NCBI RefSeq assembly: GCF_012935695.1
Contig: NZ_CP052859.1
Location: forward strand, 1,963,001 to 2,027,000
Direction of reading: 5' to 3'
Source of the DNA: Pseudomonas sp. ADAK18
GTDB lineage: Bacteria > Pseudomonadota > Gammaproteobacteria > Pseudomonadales > Pseudomonadaceae
Length of the DNA stretch: 64,000 bases
The notes under the pieces are model-generated. The model saw only the letters and a program-made list of their open reading frames with translations. It searched no databases and was not told where the DNA came from. Shown one piece after another: positions 27,984-38,100 of this stretch (position 1 is the first letter of the stretch; every line of letters begins with the position of its first letter). A program made the translations under genes and the position numbers.

Positions 27984-28130
27984 TGTGGCGAGGGGGCTTG
28001 CCCCCGTTGGGCTGCGAAGCGGCCCCAATAAGATCGCTGAATTTTTTCAGATAGACCGAGATGGCAGGTTTTAGGGCAGCTTCGCAACCCAACGGGGCGA
28101 TACGGCGATCCGGCAAGCGCCCTCGCCACA
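27984..28130. repeat. REP-type doublet (TGTGGCGAGGG family)
   Basis: The outer arms TGTGGCGAGGG and CCCTCGCCACA are inverted. Next to them CTTGCCCCCGTTGGGCTGCGAAGC pairs imperfectly with GCTTCGCAACCCAACGGGG. A small inner hairpin CTGAATTTTTTCAG is in the centre. This is the common fluorescens-group REP sequence and fills most of the 312-base gap between the EcsC and GST genes. Confidence 0.85.
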
Positions 28131-28214
28131 GGGGCAGTGTTGGGTCTTAATTGGCGGCTCGAAGCCAACTCGGTGGGCTTTCAAGGCATTGAATGACAGC
28201 AACCGCTCTGCAAT

Positions 28215-28841
28215 CTACTTCGCAAACGCATATTCCCCACCCTGTTCCAGCGCCTTGCGATACGCAGGTCTATCCTGGAACCTTTGCACCCACGCCGCCA
28301 CGTTCGGGTACGGTTTCAACTTTCCCTGGGCCCTGGCGAGTTCGCCAATGAAACTCATCTGGATGTCCGCGCCACTCAATGCTTCACCCATCAGATAAGG
28401 CGTCTGCCCCAGCACATCGTTCAGATAACCCAGGTAATTGGCCAGCTCCGATTCGATACGCGGATGCAACGGTGCGCCAGCTTCACCCAGGCGCCCGACG
28501 TACAGGTTGAGCATCAGCGGCAGCATGGCCGAGCCTTCGGCGAAGTGCAGCCATTGCACGTACTCATCGTAGGCGGCAGTGGCGGGGTCCGGTTGCAGGC
28601 GGCCGTCGCCATGGCGGCGAATCAGGTAATCGATGATAGCGCTGGACTCGATCAACACCTGGGGACCGTCTTCAATCACCGGTGATTTGCCCAGCGGATG
28701 GATGGCCTTGAGTTCAGGCGGCGCGAGGTTGGTTTTCGGGTCGCGCTGGTATCGTTTGATCTCGTAGGGCAGGGCGAGCTCTTCAAGCAGCCATAGAATG
28801 CGTTGCGAGCGTGAGTTGTTGAGGTGGTGGACAGTGATCAT
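28215..28841 (-). CDS. Glutathione S-transferase
   Basis: A 208-residue two-domain GST. The N-terminal thioredoxin fold shows LNNSRSQRILWLLEELALPYE, with the active-site Ser region at residues 9-12, then the cis-Pro segment GKSPVIEDG and the ESSAIIDYL glutathione-binding motif near residue 64. The all-helical C-terminal domain follows. It should conjugate glutathione to electrophiles in the cytoplasm or serve in stress protection. GGAG is 6 bases before the ATG. Confidence 0.92.
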   Translation of the reverse strand: MITVHHLNNSRSQRILWLLEELALPYEIKRYQRDPKTNLAPPELKAIHPLGKSPVIEDGPQVLIESSAIIDYLIRRHGDGRLQPDPATAAYDEYVQWLHFAEGSAMLPLMLNLYVGRLGEAGAPLHPRIESELANYLGYLNDVLGQTPYLMGEALSGADIQMSFIGELARAQGKLKPYPNVAAWVQRFQDRPAYRKALEQGGEYAFAK

Positions 28842-28964
28842 AGGAGGCTCCGCTGTGCGAAAGTGGGGAGTCTAGGGCAAATACGACACCGCCGCCTTAG
28901 CGTCAGACTTTTCAAGGTCTTTGCAGGCTTGGGATGAAGATCTGACCGACGACGTGAAACCCTT

Positions 28965-29073
28965 GTGGCAGCTGTCGAGCTTTAGCGAGGCTGCGATAGC
29001 GGTGGGTCAGACACCCTCAATGTTGGCTATGCCGACGTCATCGCAGCCTCGCTAAAGCTCGACATCTCCCACA
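28965..29073. repeat. REP-type inverted doublet, sister of 15329-15435
   Basis: Perfect 25-bp arms 28973-28997 and 29040-29064 around a 42-base centre. The centre is nearly the same as in the first copy (GGTGGGTCAGAC, CTCAATGTTGGCT, GCCGACGTC), so both come from one family. Confidence 0.85.
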
Positions 29074-29508
29074 GTTGCTCTTCACTGCCCTGAACTGGGT
29101 GTTTCAAGCGTAGTTGGCTGCATTCTCAAAGACCTTGAAAGGGCTGTTACTTTGGGGCGGGCACCCGACCGCCCTTATTGGCAAGCTCGGGTTCCCCGTT
29201 CTGTCATCTGCCGAACCCGTAGGCACTGCCCATGCGCATTCCAGCGCAACCTCCACGCAGCACGGTGAAACCTCGCTGTCACCTGAGCCGAAACCGTCCG
29301 CTTTTGTTGCCGAAACACCCGAGAATCTATTTGAAAATCAAGGGTTTTCTCCCGAGGTTTTTTCCTTTAGCTGTCATCGGAAACTGCGAACTTCTTCGCC
29401 ATGGCCTCACCTTCAAGTCACCCCTGATCCAGGCTTGGGACCGGAGCGCCATAGCGTCATGCAAGAGCCATCTACTCAACGTACGAACACGACGAAAGGA
29501 GCATCTTC
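29074..29508. other. Long leader region upstream of the DING genes
   Basis: About 430 bases with no gene I accept. A 142-codon frame (29114-29542) overlaps the first DING gene and has no ribosome site or recognisable protein. Three CTGTCAY half-sites occur at 29201, 29276 and 29371; the last has a plausible partner. Confidence 0.5.
29360..29377 (+). promoter_or_regulatory. PHO-box candidate upstream of the DING genes
   Basis: TTTTCCT-TTAG-CTGTCAT matches the 7-4-7 PhoB box, with a perfect second half-site, a weak first half (4 of 7) and an A/T-leaning spacer. It lies 132 bases before the first DING start codon. Phosphate control of DING genes is known in pseudomonads. Confidence 0.5.
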
Positions 29509-30669
29509 ATGTTTAAGCGCAATGTTCTCGCGGTATCCATGACCCTCGCTGCACTGTGCACCGCCCAGGCTGCCATGGCTGACATCAACGGTGGCGGTGC
29601 AACCTTGCCACAACCGCTGTACCAGACTACCGGCGTGTTGACTGCCGGTTTTGCCCCGTACATCGGTGTGGGCAGTGGTAACGGTAAAGCGGCGTTCCTG
29701 AACAACGATTACAGCAAGTTCGTGCCGGGCGTTACCAACAAGAACGTGCATTGGGCGGGTAGCGATTCCAAGCTGTCCACTACTGAGCTGACCGGTTATT
29801 CGGCTGCCCATGGTGCGGCCTGGGGCCCGCTGATCCAGGTGCCTTCGGTGGCCACCTCGGTTGCCATTCCGTTCAATAAGGCGGGTACCGCCGCAGTCGA
29901 CTTGAGCGTCAGTGACCTGTGTGGTGTGTTCTCCGGTCGTGTGAACCTGTGGGAGCAGATTCCGAGTTCGGGCCGTACCGGCGAAATCGTCGTGGTTTAC
30001 CGTAATGAAGCCAGCGGCACCACTGAGTTGTTCACCCGCTTCCTCAATGCCAAGTGCTCTGAAGCCAAGCCGTTTGCGATCACCACCAACTTCTCGGCCA
30101 GCTACGGCACTCTGCCACCGAAGGCGGTGGCCGCCGTGACCAGCCAAGGCGTCATGGACGCTCTGAACGCTGGCGACGGTCGCATCACTTACATGAGCCC
30201 GGATTACGCCGCTCCAACGTTGGCCGGCCTGGATGACGCCACCAAAGTGGCTCGCATCGGCGGTGTGTCGCCAGCTCCAAGCAACGTATCGGCCGCCATC
30301 GCTGCTGTTCCGGTGCCAGCTGCGGCCAACCGCTCCAACCCTAACGCCTGGGTGCCTGTATTCGCGGCTACCACCAGCGCTGACCCAAGCGTTGTGCCTT
30401 ACCCAAGCAGCGGCTACCCAATCCTCGGCTTCACCAACCTGGTGTTCAGCCAGTGCTATGCCGACGCAACTCAAACCTCGCAAGTACGTACTTTCTTCGG
30501 CCGCCACTACGGCGCGTTGGTCAACAACGACGCCGCCATCAATAGCAACCGCTTCGTGCCGCTGCCAGCTTCCTGGAAAACCGCAGTACGTGACACCTTC
30601 GTCACCGCTTCCAACGGCTTGAGCATCGGTAACACCAGCGTCTGCAACGCCATCGGCCGTCCGCTGTAA
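29509..30669 (+). CDS. DING-family phosphate-binding protein (LapA/PstS-like), first copy
   Basis: A 386-residue exported protein. The signal peptide (residues 1-24, ending AMA) is followed at once by the hallmark mature N-terminus DINGGGATLP. Phosphate-binding segments are typical of the DING/PstS group: YIGVGSGNGKAAF near 50 and SSGRTGEIVVVYRNEASGTTELFTRF near 160-185. Members bind phosphate tightly, and some (P. aeruginosa LapA, LapB) are reported to have phosphatase activity. AAAGGAG is 8 bases before the ATG. It is followed by a strong terminator and a paralogue. In P. aeruginosa two such genes also precede pdtA. Confidence 0.9.
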   Translation: MFKRNVLAVSMTLAALCTAQAAMADINGGGATLPQPLYQTTGVLTAGFAPYIGVGSGNGKAAFLNNDYSKFVPGVTNKNVHWAGSDSKLSTTELTGYSAAHGAAWGPLIQVPSVATSVAIPFNKAGTAAVDLSVSDLCGVFSGRVNLWEQIPSSGRTGEIVVVYRNEASGTTELFTRFLNAKCSEAKPFAITTNFSASYGTLPPKAVAAVTSQGVMDALNAGDGRITYMSPDYAAPTLAGLDDATKVARIGGVSPAPSNVSAAIAAVPVPAAANRSNPNAWVPVFAATTSADPSVVPYPSSGYPILGFTNLVFSQCYADATQTSQVRTFFGRHYGALVNNDAAINSNRFVPLPASWKTAVRDTFVTASNGLSIGNTSVCNAIGRPL

Positions 30670-30698
30670 TTCGGGCTTTCGACGCTACGTAACACCCG

Positions 30699-30733
30699 AT
30701 CAGCAACGGCCTGTGCCGTTGCTGATTTTTTTT
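30699..30733 (+). terminator. Rho-independent terminator after the first DING gene
   Basis: Perfect 12-bp stem ATCAGCAACGGC (30699-30710) / GCCGTTGCTGAT (30715-30726) with loop CTGT and a run of T to 30733. It sits 30 bases after the stop codon, separating the two DING genes or attenuating readthrough. Confidence 0.92.
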
Positions 30734-30794
30734 GCCAGGGGGGTGCCCTCTGATGCGTCACCCCACGGATGAACACCACGAAAGGAATTTGCTC

Positions 30795-31958
30795 ATGTTC
30801 AAGTGCAACGTTCTCGCGGTCTCCATGACCCTTGCCGCTCTGTGTACTGTCCAGACGGCAATGGCCGACATCAACGGTGGCGGCTCGACTCTGCCACAAC
30901 CGCTTTACCAGACTGCCGGCGTATTGACCGCCGGTTTTGCCCCTTACATCGGTGTGGGCAGCGGTAAAGGCAAATTGGCGTTCCTGAACAACGATTACAG
31001 CCAGTTTGTACCGGGCTCCATCAACAAGAATGTGCATTGGGCCGCCAGTGATTCCAAGTTGACGGCCGCTGAACTGAGTACCTATCGGGTTAATCATGGC
31101 GAGGCCTGGGGCCCATTGATTCAGGTCCCGTCGGCGGCCACCTCGATCGCCATTCCCTTCAATAAAACAGGCGCTGCGGCGGTCGATTTGAGCGTCAATA
31201 CGTTGTGTGGGGTGTTCTCCGGGCGTTTGACCCAATGGGATCAGATCCCTTCCTCGGGTCGCACCGGTTACCTGACTGTGGTTTACCCCGCGCAGAGCAG
31301 TGGCACCACCGAGCTGTTCACCCGTTTTCTGAACGCTAAGTGCGCAGAAACCGGGGTCTTTTATGTCACGACCAACTTCGCCTCCAGCTACACGGGGGGC
31401 TTGCCGGCCAATGCTGTGGGTGCCGTCACCAGCCAAGGGGTGATGGATGCAATGAATGCCGCCGAGGGCCGTATCACGTTCATGAGCCCGGCCTATGCCG
31501 CGTCTACATTGGCGGGCCTGGATGACGCCACCAAAGTTGCCCGGGTCGCGGGTGTGTCGCCTGCGCCTGCCAACATCTCGATGGCAATCGCCGCCGTTGC
31601 CGTACCTGCCGTTGCCAATCGTTCCAACCCGATTGCTTGGGTCCCTGTGTTCTCCGTTGCTAATCCTAATGATCCAAGTGCCGTGCCTTACCCAACTCAA
31701 GGTTACCCAATCCTCGGCTTCACTAACCTGATTTTCAGCCAGTGCTACGCCGACGCAACCGAAACGGCGCAAGTACGCTCCTTCTTCAGCCGCCACTACG
31801 GCGCGTTGGCCAACAACGACGCAGCCATCAACAGCAACCGCTTGGTGCCACTTCCGGCGTACTGGAAAACCGCTGTGCGTCAAACGTTCACCACCGCCGC
31901 CAACGGCCTGAGCATCGGCAACCCGAACGTCTGCACCGGGCTGGGTCGCCCTCTGTAG
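30795..31958 (+). CDS. DING-family phosphate-binding protein, second copy
   Basis: A 387-residue paralogue of the preceding protein, alike over the whole length (ADINGGGSTLPQPLYQTAGVL; YIGVGSGKGKLAF; SSGRTGYLTVVYPAQSSGTTELF). A signal peptide ends at AMA before DING. The main differences lie in the middle, for example RNEASGTTE in copy one against PAQSSGTTE here. ATG 30795 follows AAAGGA; the frame is open from 30732 but without a ribosome site. No separate PHO box was found in the 125-base gap, so it may depend on readthrough or on a promoter I could not see. Confidence 0.9.
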   Translation: MFKCNVLAVSMTLAALCTVQTAMADINGGGSTLPQPLYQTAGVLTAGFAPYIGVGSGKGKLAFLNNDYSQFVPGSINKNVHWAASDSKLTAAELSTYRVNHGEAWGPLIQVPSAATSIAIPFNKTGAAAVDLSVNTLCGVFSGRLTQWDQIPSSGRTGYLTVVYPAQSSGTTELFTRFLNAKCAETGVFYVTTNFASSYTGGLPANAVGAVTSQGVMDAMNAAEGRITFMSPAYAASTLAGLDDATKVARVAGVSPAPANISMAIAAVAVPAVANRSNPIAWVPVFSVANPNDPSAVPYPTQGYPILGFTNLIFSQCYADATETAQVRSFFSRHYGALANNDAAINSNRLVPLPAYWKTAVRQTFTTAANGLSIGNPNVCTGLGRPL

Positions 31959-31964
31959 CCCTTG

Positions 31965-31995
31965 AACGGCAATGGCCCTGGTCGTTGCCGTTTGC
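31965..31995 (+). terminator. Weak hairpin after the second DING gene
   Basis: AACGGCAA (31965-31972) and TTGCCGTT (31985-31992) pair across a 12-base loop just after the stop codon. Only a short T stretch follows, so termination is likely partial. Confidence 0.4.
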
Positions 31996-32023
31996 ACTGG
32001 CGGGGTGCCGTTATCAGTTGCAT

Positions 32024-32050
32024 ATGAATTTTCCGTGACAGAAGTTCAGT
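32024..32050. promoter_or_regulatory. PHO box and conserved promoter element upstream of pdtA
   Basis: Reading the plus strand, ATGAATT-TTCC-GTGACAG is a reverse-oriented PhoB box (12 of 18 positions agree with the consensus), followed directly by AAGTTCAGT. The same arrangement stands upstream of phdA at 45712-45738, with 20 of 27 bases identical. A further shared motif, CCATACGTGACGCGC, lies at 32077-32091. The layout suggests PhoB acting together with a dedicated sigma factor. Confidence 0.6.
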
Positions 32051-32124
32051 CCCGCCCCTCGCCAACGGCCTAACTCCCATACGTGACGCGCGTATTCGGC
32101 AATAACAAAGAAGGATGAGTCCAG

Positions 32125-35100
32125 ATGGTCCGCTGCAAACCTCCGGTAAACGTGAATGCCCAAGGCCCTGGCGGCCAGACGATCCTGCGCCTCAAGCCCC
32201 TGGCCCATGCCATCGCCTTGTTGCTGGTAGCGGGCAGCGCCCAGGGTGCCACGGCGTTCAGTTCCGGTTGGTTCGCGGCCAAAGGGGCTTCCCAGGCGGC
32301 GACGGCCGCGCGTCCCGGTGCCCAGATGCTGGGGATGCCGCCACCGCTGTCTCAGCAGACCCGGGTCAACCAGCAGTTGCAGCGTTCCTTGAGCACCCTC
32401 AATACCAGCGTCGCCGCCATTGCTGCCCAGCAGGCGGCTCAGGCGGCGGGTCGGCAGGCAGCGTTCGGCCAGGTCTCGAGCATTCCCGACGGCCTAGGCA
32501 AGGGCGGGCTGCAGGTCGATAACAGCCTGACTCAGGGCTGGACCAACGCCAAAGGCCCGGTACAGAACCAGGCGGGTGGTAAGACTACCGTGACCATCGA
32601 GCAGACCGCCGACAAGGCGATCCTCAACTGGGAAACCTTCAACGTCGGACGCAACACCACCGTCGACTTCCAGCAGCAGTCGAACTGGGCCGCACTGAAC
32701 CGGGTCAATGACCCCAATGGGCGGCCCAGTGAAATCCAGGGTCAGATCAAGGGCGCCGGCACGGTAATGATCATGAACCGCAACGGTGTGGTTTTCAGTG
32801 GCAGCAGTCAGGTCAACGTGCGTAACCTGGTGGCCGCCGCCGCGACCATCACTGATGAGCAGTTCACCCAGCGCGGGATTTACGTGGACGCCAACGGTAC
32901 CCAACCGACGTTCACCGAGGCGGCAGGCAAGGTTGAAGTACAGCGTGGTGCGCTGATCCAGACCCACGCGGCGGCAACCTCCACCGATTCGGGCGGCTAT
33001 GCTTTGCTGTTGGGCTCGGAGGTGGAGAACGCCGGCACCATCATCACCGCCAAGGGCCAGACCACCCTGGCGGCGGGTGACAGTTTTTATATCCGCCGAG
33101 GCGTGGGTACGGCGGGCAACCATAAGTCCACCACCCGTGGCAACGAAGTAGCGACCAGCCTCAAGGCGGGCAGTACGTCCGGTCAGGTCAGCAATAGCGG
33201 CTTGATCATGGCCTCGACCGGCGATATCACCCTGACCGGGCACCACGTGCAGCAGAACGGCGTGGCCCTGGCCAGCACGTCGGTGGAGACGCGCGGCACC
33301 GTCCATTTGCTCAACTCGGCCACTGACAGCAGTGGCAGTGTGACCCTGGGGCAGGGCAGCACCACCGCCATCCTGCTGGACAGCAGCGGTTCCTCTGCCC
33401 TCAACAGCCAGCGGGAGAATGGCCTGGTTAACCTCGACGGCCTACCCAACAACCTGATCACCGGCGCGTTCAATCATTTGAGCACTGTCAGCGATCGTAC
33501 CGACCAGTCGCGCATCGAGATCGTCAGCGGTGGCACCGTGGACTTCCAGAAAGGCTCGATCACCCTGGCTACCGGTGGCCAGGTGGCGGTCAGCGCCGGC
33601 CAGCGCAGTCTGGTACGCGATGGCGCGCTGATTGATGTGTCGGGTGCGGTCGGCGTCAAGGTGGCGATGGAAGCCAACAACATCAAGATCAACGTGCAGG
33701 GTAACGAGCAGCGCGATGCGCCGGTCAACCGTGACGGTGGCAAGCTGATCAACAACGATGTGTGGGTCGACTTGCGTGAACTGGTGTTCGTGCCGGCGGG
33801 CACCAACGGCTACGCCACCGATCGTTGGTACACCGCCGGGGGGCTGCTGGAAGTGGGCGGCTACCTCGGTACCCAGGGCCACTCGGTGGGCGAATGGATG
33901 GCCCAGGGCGGTACCGTGACCTTTACGGGTAAGGATGTGGTGACCCAGCAGGGCGCACAGATCAATCTGTCCGGCGGCACTGTTGATGTGCAGGGCGGCT
34001 ACATCCAGCAGAGCTGGCTGAAGGACGCCACCGGACGCCTCTATGAACTGTCGAAGGCGCCGGGGGACATTCTCTATACGGGGTTCTACAAGGGCTATGA
34101 AGACACCAGCGCACGTTGGGCACGCACCGATCTCTACTACAACCCGCTGATTGCCTCGCAACGTCGCTACGAGGCCGGTTACACCGTAGGGCGCGATGCC
34201 GGCAAGCTGGTGATCGGTACCGCCGGCGCGGTACTGGAAGGTCAATTGATCAGTGAGGTGTTCCAGGGCGACCGCCAGACCCTGGCGCCGGCGATCAATC
34301 TTGATGGTTATCAGCAGTCGCAGAAGGCGGCGGCTCAGCGCGCACAACTGATCATTGGCAGCTATACACCGATCTACAACAAGGCCACCGGCACCTTGCG
34401 CTACAACCTGAGCCCAACGACGAATGAGGTGTTGATCGAGGGCAAACCGCAAAAAATCGCCGATGGCCTGGACCTGAGCACCGCACTGCCTACCGAGCGT
34501 CAGGGCAAGCTGGTGCTCGACAGTGATCAGCTTAACGGCTACCAACTGGGTGCGATCAAGGTAGGCGCCAAGCAGCAGATTGAGGTCAATGGAGCCCTCA
34601 AGGTCGCCAACGGCGGGGATATCACCCTGTTCGGGCCACGGGCCTTGGTGAATGCCAACCTTACCGCTAACAGCGGCAGCCTGAATGTGGGCAACGTGCT
34701 TAACCAGGTCGACCTCAACCGCGCCAATACAGTGGGCGATGTGACGCTCGCACCCACTGCGGGGACTCAAGCATGGGTGAAGGTGGCCCAAGGCGTCACA
34801 CTGGACGCTTCAGGGCGTTGGAACAACCTGGCGCTGGAGGCTTCTGACGCCAGCGGGGTGGCCTACACCAATGGGGGTAAGGTGTCACTGCGCAGTAGCG
34901 GTGATGTCACCCTGGCGAACACCAGCCTGGTGAATGCGGCCTCCGGCGCGACCATCGGCCTGGACGGCAAAGCCAGCGGCGGCAAGGGCGGCAATGTCAC
35001 GCTGAGTGCCTTGGGAGCGCTTGGGATGGGGGGAGACATTCACGGCTATGGCATCAACGGCGGTGGCACGCTGGCCTTGCAGGCCCGCAAGGTGCTGATC

Positions 35101-38100
35101 GGTGACGACGCCAGCGCGACGGATACCGGCACCCTGAAACTGGCCGGTGACTTCTTCGACAAGGGTTTCTCGGCGTATGACATCACTGGCAATGAGGGGT
35201 TGATTGTCGCCGACGGGACTCGTGTGGATGTCAGCCAGCCGGTCTATCGGTTGGGCGACCAGGCGAGTACCACGCCGAGCGGCAGCGATCCGGCGGCGAT
35301 CCTGGAACCTTGGACGCCTCCGTTGTATCAAGAGGACGCGGTCAAAGGTGTGCTGACTCAGCGGCGCGGCGCGGGGCTTACGTTGACGGCCGGCCATCTG
35401 GAGTCCTCCGCCGCACAGTTGGCCAGCGCCGCGTTGACGGTGGGGCAGGGAGCGGTGATCAGTGTTGATCCGGGCCAGGCGATCAGCTTGCTCAGCGTCG
35501 GCCAATTGACCCTGAACGGCACACTCAGTGCCTGGGGCGGCAATGTCAGCCTGGGCGGCCTCACGGTGCCGGTCTCCGAAGCGGTGAATGCCGTGGGGCA
35601 CAACCGCTCGATCTGGCTCGGCGAACACGCTCTGATTGATGTCACGGCCCGGGCCGCGACGGCCGTCGACAACCGCGGGCGCAACTACGGGCTGGTGCGT
35701 GAAGGTGGCAAGATCAGCGTTGGCGGCGAGATTGACCTGGCCACCGGCATCGCTAAGGCCAGCGATCTGTTTGTCGTGGTGCGCGATGGTGCACGGTTGG
35801 AGGCCTCGGGTACCCAGGCCTTACTCAATGTGCCGGGGCAGGGCATGCTCCAGGTCGCCAGTAACGGCGGCAGCATCAGCCTGGTTTCCAATAACGGTCT
35901 GTATCTGGACGGTAGCCTGATTGCCCGGGCGGGTGGGGCCGGTGCGGCAGGTGGTAGCCTCGCGGTGGGACTGGAGAGCCCGTACTACACCAAGAACGGC
36001 GTGACCGACCGGGTGCTCCATGGCCGGGAGCTGGTGCTCGGTCAGACACATCAGACGAATGAACCGGGCGCCACTGCGCAGACTGCCGCCGACCGCCTGG
36101 AATATGGCCACGGCCGTCTGGGAGTGGACCAGGTCCGCGCTGGCGGTTTTGACAACCTGGCGCTGCTGAGCAACGGTTTGTTGAGCTTCGAGGGGGATGT
36201 GTCACTGAACGTGGGGCAAAGCCTGCGACTGTACAGCGGCGCGTTCAACCTCAGTGAAACGGCGGCGAGTGATTCCCGAGTCAACCTCTCAGCCCCTTAT
36301 CTGCTATTGGCCGGCATACTCGCGCCGCCGGAATCCAAGGATCAATACGTGCGCGCGGTCGTTGCCAATGGAGTGCCTTCGCTGCGGGCGAGCGAGGCGC
36401 AGTTCAATGCCGACGCTGATTTGCTGGATGTGCGCGGCAGTGTGATGTTCGGCAGCAAGGGCAACCTGCACCAGGCAGACAACAGCCTGGTGATGGTCGA
36501 GCGTCGAGGCTTCGACCGGGTGCAATTGACCAGTCAGGGGGATTTGCGTTTTCTCGCCGGCGCCGGTCCCAACGTCGTGGCCACGGGCGTCAGCACCCAG
36601 TTGTTGACCCAAGGGGACATGACGTTGCGTGCAGCCCAGTTGTACCCGGGTACCGACGTCGGTGCGCGGGTGATCGCCGGTTATCAGGGCGCCAGTTCAG
36701 CGTTCGACCCCACGCGAACACTGACCATCGGGCGAACCCACAACAGCGACCCGGCGCTGCCTTATTCGGCATTTGGCCGTCTAAAGCTGGAGGCCGCCAA
36801 CATTCGCCAGGGCGGCGTGGTTCGCGCGCCGCTGGGGCTGATCGATATCGGCAGCCAGGGCAGCAACCAGGTGCAATTGCTACCCGGCAGCCTGACGTCG
36901 GTCAGTGGCAAGGGGCTGGTGTTGCCTTACGGCGGCACGGTCGATGGGCAGGTCTATCAATACAACGGCAAGACGGTGACGTTCCTCGGCCAGGGTGCAG
37001 TGGCCAATGATGCAACCGAATTGAGTGTCGGGGTGATCCTCGGTGGCAAGTCGGTCTCGGTATTGCCTGATGCCACCTTGGATCTGTCCGGTGGCGGTGA
37101 GTTGCTGGGCGCCGGGTTCATTTCCGGGCGGGGCGGTTCTACCGACGCACGCTATAACCCATTGGTGCAATTCGGGGCCAATAGTGGATTTGTGTTGCCG
37201 GGTCTGGCCACCAACCCGGTGTACGCGATCGTGCCTGGCACGCAACCCGCTGCGGCGTCGGTGGCGGCGGAAGGTGGAGCAGTCGCGCCGCTGATCGGCC
37301 AGCAGGTCACTATCGGTGCCGGTGTGCCGGGGTTGCCGGCCGGCACCTACACCTTGATGCCGTCCACCTTTGCGCTGATGCCGGGGGCCTTTCGTGTCGA
37401 AGTCAACGGTCTGGCCGGGCTGGGCAGTGACGCGGCCACCCAACAGATGCGTAATGGTTCCTGGTCCACTGCCGGGCATTTATCGATTGCTAACACCGCG
37501 ATCAGCAGCAGCACGGCGAGCCAGTTGATCCTGACCTCAGCTGACACCTTGCGCCGCTATTCCCAATACAACGAAACCGGCTATGCCCAGTTCGCCCGTG
37601 CCGACGCGACCAGGCTCGGCGTGCCACGCCCGATGGTGGAGGCGGATGCCAAGACCCTGAAGCTGGCACTGCGCCCCGGCAGCGGCGCAGAGGCGTTTTC
37701 GTTCCAGGGGATCGGGCGCTTCGACGCGGCGAGTGGTGGTTACGGTGGGACCGTGGCCGCACTGAATATGAGCAATAGCGGTCTTGAGGTGGTGAAGGCT
37801 GACCAGCCGGCGAGCCACTCGTTCAGCGGTGTGACCCTCAACGCCGACAGCCTCAATGCACTGAGCGCCGCGCGCCTGATGCTGGGCGGCCTGACGGGTG
37901 TGATGTACGGCCAGTCAGGTAATTACATCACCCTGGTCAGTGGCGTGAACGAGCCCAGGGGTAGCATCATTTTGCGCGAAGGCGCGACGCTGGCGGCCCC
38001 GGAAGTCTTTCTGGTCAGTAACACCGGCGAGATCCTCCTGGAGCAGGGTGCATCCATCAACACCCTTGGCCGGGGCAAGGCCAGTTACGACGCCGGGGAT

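Noticed and set aside
29201..29282. CTGTCAT at 29201 and CTGTCAC at 29276 as further PHO boxes
   Set aside because: No second half-site at the 11-base spacing on either side, so they remain isolated half-sites.
29114..29542. 142-residue frame before the first DING gene
   Set aside because: No ribosome site, no recognisable protein, and it overlaps the start of the DING gene and the PHO-box region.
30507..31997. 496-residue frame antisense to the second DING gene, and a similar 343-residue one antisense to the first
   Set aside because: Both are shadows of well-supported genes and mirror each other only because the DING genes are paralogues.
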